64,000 bases of DNA from Aquatica leii (Eukaryota; Arthropoda; Insecta; Coleoptera; Lampyridae), in NCBI GenBank assembly GCA_035610365.1, contig CM069433.1, forward strand, positions 190,844,760 to 190,908,759, written 5' to 3'. The position numbers and the translations under genes were made by a program. Below the pieces are notes generated by a model. The model was not told where the DNA came from. It saw nothing but the letters and a program-made list of their open reading frames with translations, and made no database searches. Every line of letters begins with the position of its first letter. Position 1 is the first letter of the stretch. Below are positions 11,196 to 23,524 of the stretch, piece by piece.

Positions 11196-11850
11196 TATTA
11201 TAATAACTTTAACTTGTTTAGTAGCGACATTTACATAGAGATTACTTAATTATTATCCCGCACTCGTCACTTTGTTAAACATATTGGACTATGCAGTAAC
11301 GACCTCAGTTTTTTTAGATGAGTGGGCACAAACGGGCATTTTTAGGATAGACACGGCGTCTGCGTAAAATTAATTATTTTTAATAAAAGTTTTCATAAAT
11401 CACCAAATAATTTATTGTTTTCTCTAGTTTTGGTGAGCATGCGGGTAGGCCTTCCAATAAACAGGTTGGGCATGTGCCCACTCAAGCTGCCCTTTGACGC
11501 CGTCGCGGGACAAGATGTTACAATTAACAAAAAAACATATAAACACTTAAAAAATTGGATTGGAAAAAAAAATTAAAAAAATTGAAAAAATATTATAAAC
11601 AAAATAAAAACAAAAAATAATATTAAAAAATATATAAAAATTGTTATGCGTCTCGCAGAATATAACTGGTTCAGATAGGAGATGTTTTGTTTAGTTTTTG
11701 GTTATTATATTTGTATCTGAAACCTTTGAATTTTTTTTTCTTTTTTCCAGAGTTTTCACTCTGCAAAATCTCTTTCCTCAGATCATGTTTGATAGCACGT
11801 AAATAGCCTTGTTAGAGGTCTTTATTCAACTCTTCTGTATTTTGCAAAAA
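11196..11850. other. AT-rich intronic spacer
   Basis: No gene is recognised. There is a small GC-richer patch near 11430-11520 and an A/T homopolymer zone at 11530-11640. Confidence 0.4.
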
Positions 11851-12159
11851 TTAGATAAGAACATTTTCTTGCAAAAGCATTAATTCTTTGTCTTCTTGTC
11901 TTGGTATTTTTTCCTTTCTTGTAGTCTGTTCCATGATGATAAAAAAAGTATCAGTCAAAGCAATATTATGAATTGCAGTGACATTTGTACTAAGAAGGAT
12001 TTTGTGCAAAACTTCTAAGCAAATTTTGTCTTTGGAATGGTCTTTTGATTTTTCAGTTTTCATTCTCTTTGTTTTCTTGACATCCTTTGATAATGTTGAA
12101 AGAAAGATGACTTCCCAGGTAGTCGCCAATTAGCACTTTTTTTTCATCCATAGTCAAAA

Positions 12160-13365
12160 GCATGGCAAAGTAACTAAAGTGAACACGTCAGAATCAAACC
12201 AAAACGTGTTCCATGCGAGTAATTATCCACTCGGGATTCAATTTTTTTTTTTGAATACCACATATAGATAAAGTAATATGTCATTTTCCATAGCGGCAAA
12301 CATAACGGACGTGGAATTTTAATATGTTTTGAACCTATTCTGACCAAAACTTTTTAGTTTTTTGGATATTCAAGTTGGTTTTGCCGTAATTGACGATGCT
12401 TTGTCTTTGAACTGCAGCAAATTCTTCCAATTTTCTAATTGAAAATTAACATTAGCCTTGGTTCATTCAATGTTTTAAAACATTTTATGTAAAAGCTTTT
12501 GGTTTTGTACCAAAAAAGAATTAGCTTAATCTGTTCTAGGTGAATTGTCGGTATAACAAGAGATATTGACACTTTTACGGTTGAGGTATTGTTGCGCAGA
12601 CTCTCTTAACATCAGAATTAGTACCGTATTAGTAAATAGGCCAAGTTGGCCACAGCCTTTGAGTAACTGAAGTAAACACAATCAAACCTAAACGTGTTCC
12701 ATGCGGGTCATTATCCAATCCCTCAAGATTTAATTTTTTTATTGAAATTGTCTATAACCGTTAAACTTATTCTAACCAATACTTTTGATTTCCTGGATTT
12801 TTAAAAAAATTAGTTTTGTTGCAATTGACGATGTGTAGTCCTGGAACTCCAGCAATAGATTTTTTCAATTTTCTAAAATAATTGATGATGATTTCTTTAT
12901 TGACATCTGCTTTGGCGTTTTTAATGTTTTGTGCCATTCTATTTAAAAGCTCTTGGCTTCGTACCAAAAAAATCAGCCTAATCTGTTCCAGGTAAATTGT
13001 TGGTGTTGCAAGAGATACTGACACTTTTACAGTTGAGGTATTCTTTGGATTAGTAAATAACCCGAGTAAGCCACTAACTATGAATAACTGAAGTAAACAT
13101 ATCAGAATCAAGCCAAAATGTGTTCCATCATCCAGCCGCTTAAGATTCAAATTGTTTCCTTTGAATATCAGATTGTCATTTCCTGTAACCGCAAAGAAAA
13201 TTGACGTGAAAGATGTTAATGTGTCCATAATTCTATAAGCATGTTTTGAACCTCTTTCTACCAAAACTTTTTAGTTTTTTGAATTGTCAAAGAAGCGGTT
13301 TTGTGGTAATTGAGGATGTTTTATTCTTGAATTTTAGCAATAGAATCTTCCAATTTTCTAAAATA
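12160..13365. repeat. Diverged tandem duplication, about 2.5 units
   Basis: The same ordered blocks recur: accaaaacttttTAGTTTTTT, then a gttttg..gtaattgacgatg block, then cagcaa..cttccaattttctaa. They occur near 12345-12435, 12775-12880 and 13258-13365. The larger units (12160-12660 and 12660-13255) also share CAGAATCAA-CCAAAA-GTGTTCCAT and the AACACTTTTAC-GTTGAGGTATT block. Period is about 430-490 bp. Only the middle unit has a long open frame (minus strand, 12767-13264). Confidence 0.7.
12767..13264 (-). CDS. Hypothetical membrane-protein-like ORF (165 aa), unrecognised
   Basis: The longest open frame of the tandem duplication. Near residues 50-70 there is one strong hydrophobic stretch (GLILICLLQLFIVSGLLGLF), followed by a polar, helix-prone part (LLNRMAQNIKNAKADVNKE). 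It resembles part of a multi-pass receptor, but I could not match it to odorant or gustatory receptor signatures. The neighbouring repeat unit carries a broken version of the same frame (GSKH and LAWNT remain readable), so this may be a pseudogene fragment duplicated in the intron. A 92-residue Lys-rich frame at 11851-12129 lies just downstream on the same strand and is equally unrecognised. Confidence 0.3.
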   Translation of the reverse strand: MVERGSKHAYRIMDTLTSFTSIFFAVTGNDNLIFKGNNLNLKRLDDGTHFGLILICLLQLFIVSGLLGLFTNPKNTSTVKVSVSLATPTIYLEQIRLIFLVRSQELLNRMAQNIKNAKADVNKEIIINYFRKLKKSIAGVPGLHIVNCNKTNFFKNPGNQKYWLE

Positions 13366-13419
13366 TTTGTGTATTTTAATTTACAAATGGAAATTTACTT
13401 CGCTTCTGAATATCAAAGT

Positions 13420-13770
13420 TAGGCCGACTGGGTCACTTGTTTGTACGGCGTGTTGCCCGGTCGAAAGCGTAGTTTATATTTTGTCTGTGATACCGACCTA
13501 TGTGTTAACGTTTGATAAAATTTATATAAAGATATTTATGTGTCTTCCTCTACGTGAACTGTTGTCTGTGATAAAATAATTATACTCTGTGTTATCACTT
13601 CTGTTCTTTTTCAGACGCGGGTAGATTTCAACGGTGTCTCCCACCCTAGTCTTTCATCGTTTTGGCGTATTTTAAAATTTAACACCACGAAGCTTACGAT
13701 TCTATCCCTGGAACAACTGAATTAGTCGTCGCTCTTTTTGAGTTACGAGAAAAACAACGTAACAAATGTC
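13420..13770 (+). repeat. 5' LTR relic of the gag/integrase-finger element (copy 1)
   Basis: The stretch from GGCCGACTGGGTCAC to GCTTACGATTC..GGAACAACTGAATT..TCGTCGCTC matches the reverse complement of 59.93-60.24 kb over more than 300 bp with many substitutions. It is the 3' part of an LTR standing before the gag-like frame of copy 1. The LTR start is lost. Confidence 0.7.
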
Positions 13771-14087
13771 TGGGCTCGAGCTTGTGTGTGCTATTATAAT
13801 TTGTTCTATTTTTATTAACTTTTCTACTTATTGGTTGTCTTTAGTGGGTTCGGTTTACTCAAAGTTTACCTGCTTTCTTCAGGTGGTTGCAAGACCTGAC
13901 TTCATAGTTGACTTACTTCTTTTTATTTCTTTTATCAGTACGTTGTCCAAACTTGTTTTAGTTATTGACTTACTTTGATTTTGATGATATTTTTGGTCGG
14001 ACATGTGATAGCAGATTTTTGTTTTTGGTTTATTATTTATATTAATCTACTTTTTTAGGTTTCATTGTGTCTTTTAGTGTGTTAGCT

Positions 14088-15230
14088 ATGTATTCTTCAG
14101 ATGAAGAACCACCACTTCTCACTTCTTCGAATTGACGAATTGTGCTTGTCTTGTGGTGTTTCACAGCATCAACTTTTTCTCTCAGTTTTTGAGATTTTTC
14201 TGGTAAAGCTCTTCTTGTATTTAGACAAACCGAAGTTCTTTGCGCTCTTGGAAGACTGTTGCGGCTCTGTTGTAATCAGAATTACTACCATACGGTACCT
14301 CTTTTTACAACTGATGGAACCGGTCTCTTATCACACACAACTCAAGGTCGTGCGTTGTAATCTAACTTCGTTTTATCAGTCAGGGTTTGCGTTAATGTCG
14401 ATTTCTACTTTTGAAGAATTCGTGATGTATGGAAGACAGCTCACTCAATCTAAGGCTTCCATAGACGAGTATCATCCGCCTACACCTTCTAAAGTTACTT
14501 CTTTTCAGACAACTTCGGTTAAGGCAACTCCGGTTACATGTTCTCTTGATGTTTCTTCACTTTCTTCTTCGATATCTACTTCTAATTCTAATAATCGTGT
14601 TTGTTGTACTTCCACAAGTGCTACACCTTTACGTTCCGCTTCTTCTTTTACTGATTTATCAACTGGTTTGTCTTCGGTTTCGAGGATTACCTGCCCTACT
14701 AAAGACCGATGGTATAACCAGTTAGTGGGTGAAGTGTCAGCGTCTCCTCGCCGATTGTCTCGTTAGTTAGTGGTTCAAGGTTTTTCGAGGTTTCTCCTGA
14801 CGATAAAAATCTATGGAAGCTAATTGTTCCAAACGAGCAACATAAGCCAATTATTCACCATCATCACATTCAATTCACTTTTGGTCATCGTGGTGTTGCC
14901 AGTAAATTACTTTTTCTACGGTGTCGTTTTTATTGGCTTCATATGAGACCTCAGGTGGCGCTTGGTTTAGATCAACGATGGGATCGTGTTACTGCTGACT
15001 CTACATTGCCTATTTCTTATGGACTAGTTTGATGGACTTCTGCGAATGTTTCTAAAGTTTGAAATCGTTTTAAAAATGCGAAAGCTTGTTCATTCTTCTT
15101 AACACCTTCTCGTTTTGACATTTCTGGTTTTGCTTCGTTGTCTCCTTCTAACCGTTCTCTTCTTTTTTACTGCGTCGCAAGCGTCGTAACTTCTAGTCTG
15201 TTTTGTTTAGCTCTCGGATTTCGACTTTTG
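14088..15230 (+). pseudogene. Degraded gag/integrase zinc-finger fusion (copy 1)
   Basis: Older paralogue of the intact frame at 26250-27602. It begins MYSSDEEPPLLTSS at 14088, then has a deletion and frameshift. From 14101 to 14766 it reads RIDELCLSCGVSQHQLFLS and on through a gag-like helical domain. It reaches the same junction segment as the intact copy (SSVSRITCPTKDRWYNQLV, PRRLSR), then a TAG. After that the integrase H2C2-like part is readable in pieces (LIVPNEQHKPIIHHHH, FGHRGVASK, FYWLHMRPQVA) to about 14960. A late piece, NRSLLF, near 15130-15170, corresponds to the C-terminal tail. Protease, RT, RNase H and the integrase core are absent, as in the intact copy. Confidence 0.8.
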
Positions 15231-17040
15231 GCTATTCTTTTGGTTATCGTCTGTAAATTTTGTGATTTTTGACTATGTTGACGATATTTTTTTGGTTATA
15301 GCTGGGATGCTACCCAATTATTTTTTTTCAGTCTGCGATACTAAACCATTTTCTTTCTCGATTTTTTAGCAAATTTTTTGGTTTTTTTTTCTTAACTATC
15401 TTACTTTGGGACAGACTACTTTTCTATTTGTATATAGTTGCATCCGCTTAGTCAATCATTTTCAGATGGGGTAGCCACTAGCAGAACTCTCGCTTTGGTT
15501 TTAGGTTAGGTTCTTTTTTCTCTATTTTGGGGTTTCTATTTCGCTTGTTAGCATTTAAGTCTTGAAGTAAACTTTTAATTTGAAGACAGTAATTGGTACG
15601 CTTTCGTTCTATGACCAACTCTGATATCTTTTCTTTACTCTTTCGTTACCTTCTTTTTCTATATATTTTAAGGCGGTTGGTTGGGCACCGTCTCTCTTTT
15701 TGTTCTTCTACAGGGTAAAGACCGAATCAAGCATTATCTTTCTCCGTCTTTCCATAACTTTCATTTTTTCTACTTGTCATTTCTTTCTTCTTGGGGCTTA
15801 TCTATCTTTTCTATGTGCGAACCATTCTTCTTTCTCTTTGATTCGCTTTATGGTTTGTCTCTTGGGCGGTTGGTTGAGCATTAAAGGGTTGCTCACTCCC
15901 TTTCGTTTCTTCTATAGATAGAAGAACAAATCAGAATCTTACATCTTGTCTTATCTTGCTTCATCTGTCTCTTTTCTTCCTTTCTTGTTTTTCTTACTTT
16001 TTTTTCTCCTTTTTTGTGTATGAAGGTACGCCTTTAAGGCAGTTGTTTGTTTTTCTTTTTTCTAAATCTTGGTTTGTTTCTTCATAATAACTTCCCATTT
16101 TAGTTTTCACTGCAACTTTTCTTTCTCAGTTACTTTTCTTGCTGTATTGAGTTTAGTGGGTTTTTGTTTTGTTGTCCTTGGTTTGACACTTAAAATAGAC
16201 TTAGTCGGCATTTTTGATGCTGTCAGTCACTGTTAAGGTATTTCTTTTCTATGGATTTCTTTTGCTTTTGAGATATTCTAATCCGTTTTCGGTTTTTACT
16301 GACTCACGACGTTCGATTAGCAATTGAAGCTTTTTATTCTTTCTTATTTGCTCTTGCTTGTTTTTTTCCTATCGATTTTGTTTTGAGTTACCCAGTTTAA
16401 ATTTTTGCTTAGAATGATACACTTTAGTTTTTAGATTCTTGTAACTTTGTGATTGTGACTTTGGGATTACTGATTTTTTTCTCTGCCTTTTAGGTAGTCC
16501 GACTTGTGTCGACTTTTAATCAGAATCTTTTTCTTGTTTGAAATTTCTTCGTTGGTTTGATTTTTTAGATCTTTAGGGTCTGTTTGCTTTTTTTGTAGAA
16601 ACATGTCATATCTTCTGTTGCCGACTTTTTAGTACAACTGTCTTAGTTTTTCTTTTTTTGCTTTTCTCTCTAAATCCGCAATCTGGGGCTTACATTCAGG
16701 GTGAGATTTATATTTGTGGGTTAGGGTTTCATGGGATTTAAGGGCGTTGTTCTTAACCGTGGTCTAAACTTGTTTCTTTCCTATACTACTTTTTTTTTCT
16801 TGGTTTGCTTAGGATTATCTGTCAGTGAGGTCTATGAGACTGCGTTGTTTTCTTGCTTATATATATATAACGATTAAAGTCGACTCTCAACGAGTACCTT
16901 TTCTGATACATTTCTGTTGGTTAGAGTTTTTTGGTTCTCTAAAGTATCTTTTCGCTTCATGCGACTTTTGGACACATTTGATTTGCTATACTTAGCGAAT
17001 TGGGAAAACATCTTTCATTTACGTTTCTTTTTGGGTTAGG
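15231..17040 (+). mobile_element. Pyrimidine-rich non-coding tail of copy 1
   Basis: Long T/C-rich segment matching the 27.6-29.9 kb region of the young element and, inverted, 37.1-38.9 kb. Recognisable modules are GGCGGTTGGTTGGGCA at 15673-15688 with a second diverged copy near 15865, and ACTTAGTCGGCATTTTTGATG near 16200. The short frames at 15681-15921 fall in these repeated modules and are not genes. Confidence 0.75.
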
Positions 17041-17600
17041 TAATAAAATTTATTTTCGATACGCCTACTTTTCGTTGTTGAGTAGGGATACACTGTCAAA
17101 TTTTAAAACACGATTTTATTTCTTCCGGTAAAGTTTGAAGAACGCAGACATTATCTAACGTTGTGTACGCCCAACAAAGCTTTGTTGTGATCTGAGTAAA
17201 ACTCTTTATTTGGTGTAAGCATATCTTATGTTTGTGGTTTAATGTAATCATTCCGTAATTGTCTTTAGCGTATTTCTATACCCTCACACGTTTTCTTTGT
17301 CTGTGGAGATATTAGTAGATGCTGTTTGGGGAAAATTTTTATAACGTCATCACGTCACCGTAGGTAATATTAGCTACACTACCTTTGTTATCGCATTGGA
17401 GAAAATATTTACCGAACTTATGAAATTTATTTGAGAGAAACGCTGCGCATTAGTGTGTCCTTAGTGATCGTATAATATATAGGTTTACTTGTGATAACGC
17501 CGCATGAACGTTAGATTTTAATTTAGTTTTAGGAAGTGCTGCAAAGAGACCACTAGCTAGTCGCCGGCTTTGACCAAGTCTATTCTGACCCACTGTGGTG
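17041..17600 (+). repeat. 3' LTR relic of copy 1
   Basis: Matches the reverse complement of 36.65-37.07 kb and of the solo LTR at 59.9-61.0 kb. Shared blocks include CCCTCACACGTTTTCTTTGT and CTTGTGATAACGCCG followed by CACTAGCTAGTCGCCGGCTTT. The far end is lost near 17.6 kb. Confidence 0.75.
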
Positions 17601-20600
17601 GGACAAATACCTGTTTTTTGTTACTATTATAGCTTGAGCTATTAAATGTAAACTCTTTTACCGGAAGGTGAGTTGCAAACACGTGTAATTATTTAATTTA
17701 GTAGTTTGGTAATTTTTTTAGACTGTTTTTTGAAAAAGTAACGACTAAAAGGCACCCCACTGTACCCTATATAATAAAAAACGTAGGTACATTTCTGACA
17801 TATGGCAGTGGCTTAGATATTTTTTATTTACACATTTTTTCTGTTTTTAATTTTTTTATTAATTATGCAAAATGCATCTGCGTGGATATTGATCATTTTA
17901 TGCGTGTTGTCAGTCTTAAAAAAAATTCTGTATGTCGCAATACCAGTTTTATTTTATTGCATTGCATTTGGGTTGTTATTCAAAAATAAAGCAGTAAAAA
18001 TATTTGAAAAAAAATTTGTTATTTGAGTTTTTTTTTTATAACAACCGTTAATTGTGCGATGTAATATGTCTCGTATCTAATCAGAATCGCTGTTAAAAAT
18101 GAAAAAAATAGCGTGTACAGTGCCATCAAAATTAAATGATTATTGTCGTCTGATTACATATTATATACATATACCATATGTATTTCACTTTACGTACTCA
18201 GGAAACGGTTTTTATGTTGCTATCAATTGCATAATGAAAAAGCATTTAATAGATAAAAATTGATAAAAAAATACACGTTTATGAGATTAAACAATGTGTT
18301 AATGTTAAGGTATGTACGAGGTGCTTTTAAAAAGTTTGCTTGCGACTTCTAGTTAAATCCTTAATTATCAAAATTTTTGACATTTGTTTTTTTGATTTTA
18401 TTGTTTTTTTATGTTAATTTTACCGTTTACAAACTTAGATTTATGAAAAGCAAATATAATTCAATAAAAATATTCAAATGTTATTATAAAATTATATTAC
18501 CTTAAAATTGTTTTCTTTTATTAACACAACACAAAACAACGTAGGTAGATGCGTAGGAAATAAGTCGATGAAATTATAAACTCGACTCAGGTTAAATTAA
18601 ATTTATTTCCAAACTTTGAAGCTTTAAGTTCTTAGCGCAATATACACAAACGTAATAAGCTTTTTCAACTATGGAAAAGTTTGTTTTAATTCAATAAATT
18701 CTATTAAAATGATACATTTAATTCATTCAATGAATAAAGCATTTCATCATTAATAATTCAGTTTTTAGTATATTTTGTAGTACAAGCTTTCAAACGAGTA
18801 TTTGTTTTAAAAGCCCACAAACGTGGGTTGTTGAAAATGTTTCTATAAACAGTAAATAGTTTAATGCTTTCTCAAAGCTTTATTTCGTTTTAAATTTGAT
18901 TATTTAGAAAACATTTTTTTAACAATATAAATGACAAGGTTAAAACTGTAAGACATGAAGATTCGAAATATTATTCAATGTAGACGATCACGTTTATCTT
19001 CAGTTGTAACCAAAACAAGACTTCAGGTAGTTAAATGCAAAATTCAGCTTCTTAGAACTAAGTTCGACAATCTGATTTACTTCTGTCTTGATTTTTTAAC
19101 AGATTTCTTTAGTTGATGGTTTTTTTATTGTTTGATACTGTTTTAACCTACGGCGATTGCAATTATAATTATAAGCTCCACACTACACGTAGATTGTGGG
19201 TTGAGCAATATCCTAATAGACAATTGCCTCCAATAAACTTTATTTTGGCGTGTGTGTAAGAGCTTATAGAATCAGGAGGTGTTCTTCCTACCTACGAAGG
19301 CCATGGTCAAGAAAGACTACACCATGTATTAGCAACGGAAGAAGAATAAATCTTTTCAATAACATCAAAATTTCAACTGCGCGTTATCCGATAGCATTAT
19401 TTTGTATTTATTTTTATTTTTGGTGTCAGCTAATCGCTGAAAAAAAAATTGCACTTTTTAGAACAGTTTATTATTTGTGGTGTCAACAACTTTAGAAAAC
19501 TACAGGTCCAATTTACAATTTATTTTGCTTTGACATTTTTTGCTTTTATTTCTGCTCTAATTTTACCTGTTAAAATAGCAATCCAGTTTAAATTTATATT
19601 CAATTAAAAAAGCGTTAAATTACGTAAGCATCGTCATCTGACAGAAAGACCGATAATTAAGGAAATGTACAGGATTTGCTTTAGGACCAAGACGGTTACA
19701 TAGAAATTAACCGTCAAAGCAGAAGGGTTCCAACTCGCAGTACAATCAGCATTGATACTATAAAATTAGCTAACGTAAAGAGTAATAGAATTAACTAAAA
19801 TTTCTAATTATTTTGTATAAAAACTCCAGCGTTATAGAAACATCACATTTTTTCTATGCTTTGGTAAAACAAATGCGTTAGCGGCCATTTCAATTTTGTC
19901 GATTCAATTGCTTTTATGTGTACGATGCATTTCAAAATCCATTTATGTGGAATCATTATGTGTAATTTTGAACACAAACTTAAACGTCGTAAGTTTAATT
20001 CTAATAATTAACCATTTTATACTTAAATCTTAAAAAAGTGAAAGTGGCATTGCGCAGATGTTTCTTTGTAAAAATAAGTTGGTTACATTTCTTTGTCGTT
20101 TGTATACCTTTGGCCTATTTTAGAATCTGTAACGATTTAAAATCATCTTGATTCGTCGTTTGAAGACAAGTTTCTCGTAGATTAGTCAAATTTTTAGCCG
20201 GAATACAAGTAACGTCATTTGTTACTTACGTATGGTACGTGTCTCTAGCGGTAACACACAAAAGAATTTAAAATCCTTCTACTTGCCTTGCACTTAACGG
20301 ATTAAAAGGGCATCGAAGACATATGTTTTGAGTTATCTGTTTGATGTTCTCTTATTTGTAACCCCCATGTCCATCTAAATACGAGGTTCTCGCTATTAGA
20401 GTAGGTAATAATTCTAACCGTGACTACACAAAAAAAGAAACAACGGTGTGATTCTTAATCACAAAAAGGATGCTAATACCGAGGGATACATTTCTGCGTA
20501 ATACCAAATGGTAAGGTATTTATTATTTACTATTAATAGATAGTGAATCGAGCGGAGACACGCGTAGATATATGCCACTACAACGGCGTTGCTTTAGCGT

Positions 20601-21640
20601 AGCGCTTATCAGAATCAACCTGAAATTTCGTATATTCTTAATATCCTGTAAATTTTGAAATGTTCATTACTGTTTAGTTGCGTCTTTTAATCAGTTATTT
20701 TAGTTAGGTTAGTATCGTACTGCGATAACTGAGTTTTGTAATGGAATTGAAAGTGGCGTGGCGTTTTTGGCCGTCAAAGGGTAAGTAAAACCCCAAATTA
20801 ACGAATCTCACTCGTATACTTGACGTCAAGCAGCTCGGAGGAGACTTTTAAGGTACGATCATACTGTTACGCAAACGCGCTTAGCTTTTTGCTACTGCCT
20901 TTTTTGTTTGTTAGAATAATGTAGCGACCAGTGCTTCCAGCTCTACGATACCGTTAAATTGATACGGTAGGACTACGAAACGCACACAAAATCACTTTAG
21001 GAGTGTACCGACGACGACGACTACGTTTTTAGTCAAAACTTTGCGGTTAATCCTTGTTGTCTTTCGTTCTATTTTTCCCTAATTTTTAGTATACTTGTAA
21101 ACAATAAACAAATTTTGAAATCTGTAATAACTGTGGATTGTTTTATTTATTCACGTACAATTGGGATTGTGGCTTCTGGAGATTTCCTTTTTCTACCTCA
21201 GATTGCATTTCTTCTTCTACACGCAAGGAGAAAGTGGCGCCAGACACCGACTCGCTATCACTTTTATGTGAATTAGTGCATCTTGGGCCTATGATATAAA
21301 CAAAATCCTGCTTTTATGTATCAAAGTAGCGGTAGATTGTTTCCATAATAATGGACCCTACATTTTATAACATTTTTTTGATATATTATGATGTGTGTAT
21401 GATATGTGTATTTTTGGTCCAGGTTTTTTTGACCGGCATTTCAACTTTAGTTAAATTGCTTCCGTAACCAGATTCCAATACCCACTGGTACGCCGTCAGT
21501 TAACTAAATCTTCTTCTGTTTAATATAATGATGTTTGTGCACGTGTTTACATGTGTTGAGATGTAAAGCTGTTATCATACCTGTGTATTCGTTTAAATTG
21601 GTTAAATTATGGGATGTCTAACTTTCCGATATCTATAATG
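17601..21640. other. Four kilobases of AT-rich intron, no gene recognised
   Basis: I find no convincing protein or RNA gene. The 81-residue frame at 19250-19495 has no recognisable features. A somewhat GC-richer zone at 20.2-21.3 kb (with GAAAGTGGCGTGGCG and AAAGTGGCGCCAGACACCG) could be an old LTR or leader, but I found no repeat partner within the window. Confidence 0.4.
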
Positions 21641-21944
21641 ATTATATTATTATTTGATAATAGGGACTAAACACTGAAAAACTCACAAAAGGGCTAAACT
21701 CTAACCAACTCACAAGAGCCTTAATGACTGTCTGTAATAAAAGTATGCATCGAACAAAATCAGAAAGGAGATGCAATGCACTCAAAAGAGCGCTGTAATG
21801 CCAAGAAGGGTATGACGAAGATAGCCAGAAAGAAATTGATTCTCCGAGCTTGGCAGACCGGATAGTCAAAATACACTAAAGCAGCCTGAACCAGAGTGCT
21901 GATTTCCAACCTACGCAAGTAGACAGAGAATTACCACAGCACAC

Positions 21945-22140
21945 AAGTGTTCACCGGGGACGGATGCTTTGGCAATTACTTAGCCGGAATCTGGAAGAAG
22001 GAGAAAAACCATCCTGCTTCATTTGCGGGGATGATATAGATGATGCTGAGCATACAGTTTTTATGTGCAGGCACTGGCAAGCAGAGCACGCAGTATTATA
22101 AAGTATAAATTGGAGAAGGAGGTACTGGTTGAGGTCATGG
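21945..22140 (+). pseudogene. R1/I-type non-LTR element, C-terminal fragment
   Basis: In two frames separated by a frameshift the sequence reads FTGDGCFGNYL, then PSCFICGDDIDDAEHTVFMC. This is the usual C-terminal end of R1/I-group polyproteins (…LTGHGcFgsYL… followed by a CCHC cluster). A second nearby stretch (22500-22860) reads like the endonuclease-RT linker (MLQELLQKLFP) and may belong to the same or a related copy in rearranged order. The 21642-21869, 21951-22154 and 22294-22497 minus frames are antisense. Confidence 0.55.
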
Positions 22141-23289
22141 TCTCCAGTAGGCAAGTCTATTAAAAAGAAAAAAATAAAAGGGTTGAAATGTCTAGGTAAA
22201 TGATTGCTTGCCGCCTAACTTTCGTACAATCCATGCATAATTGTAAAGAATGTATTAAATTTAATGCCATCGTACAATGTATGTTCTAGAAACCTACGTA
22301 CAGCTATAATGTCTGTAATAGAAAAAGTCATCAACAGAGAGTTCATTATCAGATCCGGTTACCTGCCTTAGGACCAGATCGGATTTTAGCCGTCTGTGAC
22401 TGCCTTTTAGTTGTAAGTTTAAAGCACGAACTTGAACCAATGACGAACAGTCAAACAAACTCTCAAGAGGATAGCTTGGTGAAACAGGGAGCTTCACGAA
22501 GCAAGAGCACGCACTAAAAGGCTATTTAAAACAGCGAAAAAAATAGCGGAAGCTAAAACGAATGCAAAACCAGCCTTACACCATGCAACAATTCCATTAA
22601 AAAAGCAAAGAAAAGACTCTGAGAAGGTATCGTAGGAACGTAGATAAAAAAAACTTATATGTTCTCGCCTCTAAACAGCTTTGAACAGCAACCGCACTGA
22701 AAACATCTGTTCCATGCTGACCAAACCGAAAAATGTATGCACTCAGTTGAAGGTATGCTGCAAGAATTACTGCAGAAACTATTTCCAGGTTCATCGTTAA
22801 CTAAAGTTCCTAAGCGCCAGGATGTAGAGAAATCAAACTAACGGGCACCGAAAAAAATAATTAATTCAGAAAACTTAGAATACGAAACATACTAAACACA
22901 ACGCAAACCGCTTGGAATAAGCTTCTAAACTTCATAGACAAAACAAAACTGTTGAAGGAGAAAAATCAGAAGTGCATAAAAGAACCAAAGAAATCGCTTG
23001 GCAGAGACGTTAGGCAACCATAAATTTAAAAAAACTTTTTGGATAGAATCAATTTTTTAAAATAAACTAATTGGTGACTGTGTTACAAAAACCAAAACTC
23101 TAATGTTTTTTAGTTTAGAGTATTTACATTGGTTAGTAAGTCTTCTTAAAAAAAAATTGTTATTTTTAGGTGGCATGTTTTTAAATTCGTCGATTTTTTT
23201 TACTCGTAAGATTTAGGCTAGACTAGAACATAAAGACAGATAACATTTTGTTTGAAAACAATAAGTTTTGTATACAAAAAAATATTCGT

Positions 23290-23524
23290 TTGTTACTACA
23301 GTAAGGGGCAAAAAAAGTTTTAGAGCGGCAAAGTAAAAAGTCTAAATCCACATGAAACTAAGTCAATTATTATATTAGATCAAGTATGTGACGGTTGTTA
23401 AAAAATCTTGAAGTTTAGTAAAAACTGAAAAAAAACAATGTTAGTCTATGTCAAATTTGACAGATTTAGCAATAAATGTAGTACCAACGTTATATTTCTG
23501 GTGATTTCAAATCTTTTTAACAAA
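23290..23524 (+). repeat. Diverged monomer of the 0.83-kb repeat, left half
   Basis: Contains the same block order as 7331-9841: TTAGAGCGGCAAAGTAA, then ATAAATGTAGTACCAACGTTATAT, at roughly 70 percent identity by eye. It stops at PLE-B. The continuation resumes at 34383, so PLE-B inserted into an existing repeat unit. Confidence 0.65.

Noticed and set aside
12767..13264. Odorant or gustatory receptor gene
   Set aside because: One hydrophobic segment and a general look are not enough. The family C-terminal motifs and a multi-exon context are missing.
15681..15921. Short hydrophobic frames rich in Phe/Leu/Ser (also 27633-29981 and 38219-38440)
   Set aside because: T/C-rich sequence codes Phe, Leu and Ser in any frame. 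The frames are not conserved between copies of the same region.
20730..21300. Possible LTR or promoter of a further gene in the GC-richer patch
   Set aside because: No second copy, no terminal duplication and no adjacent coding sequence could be found in the window.
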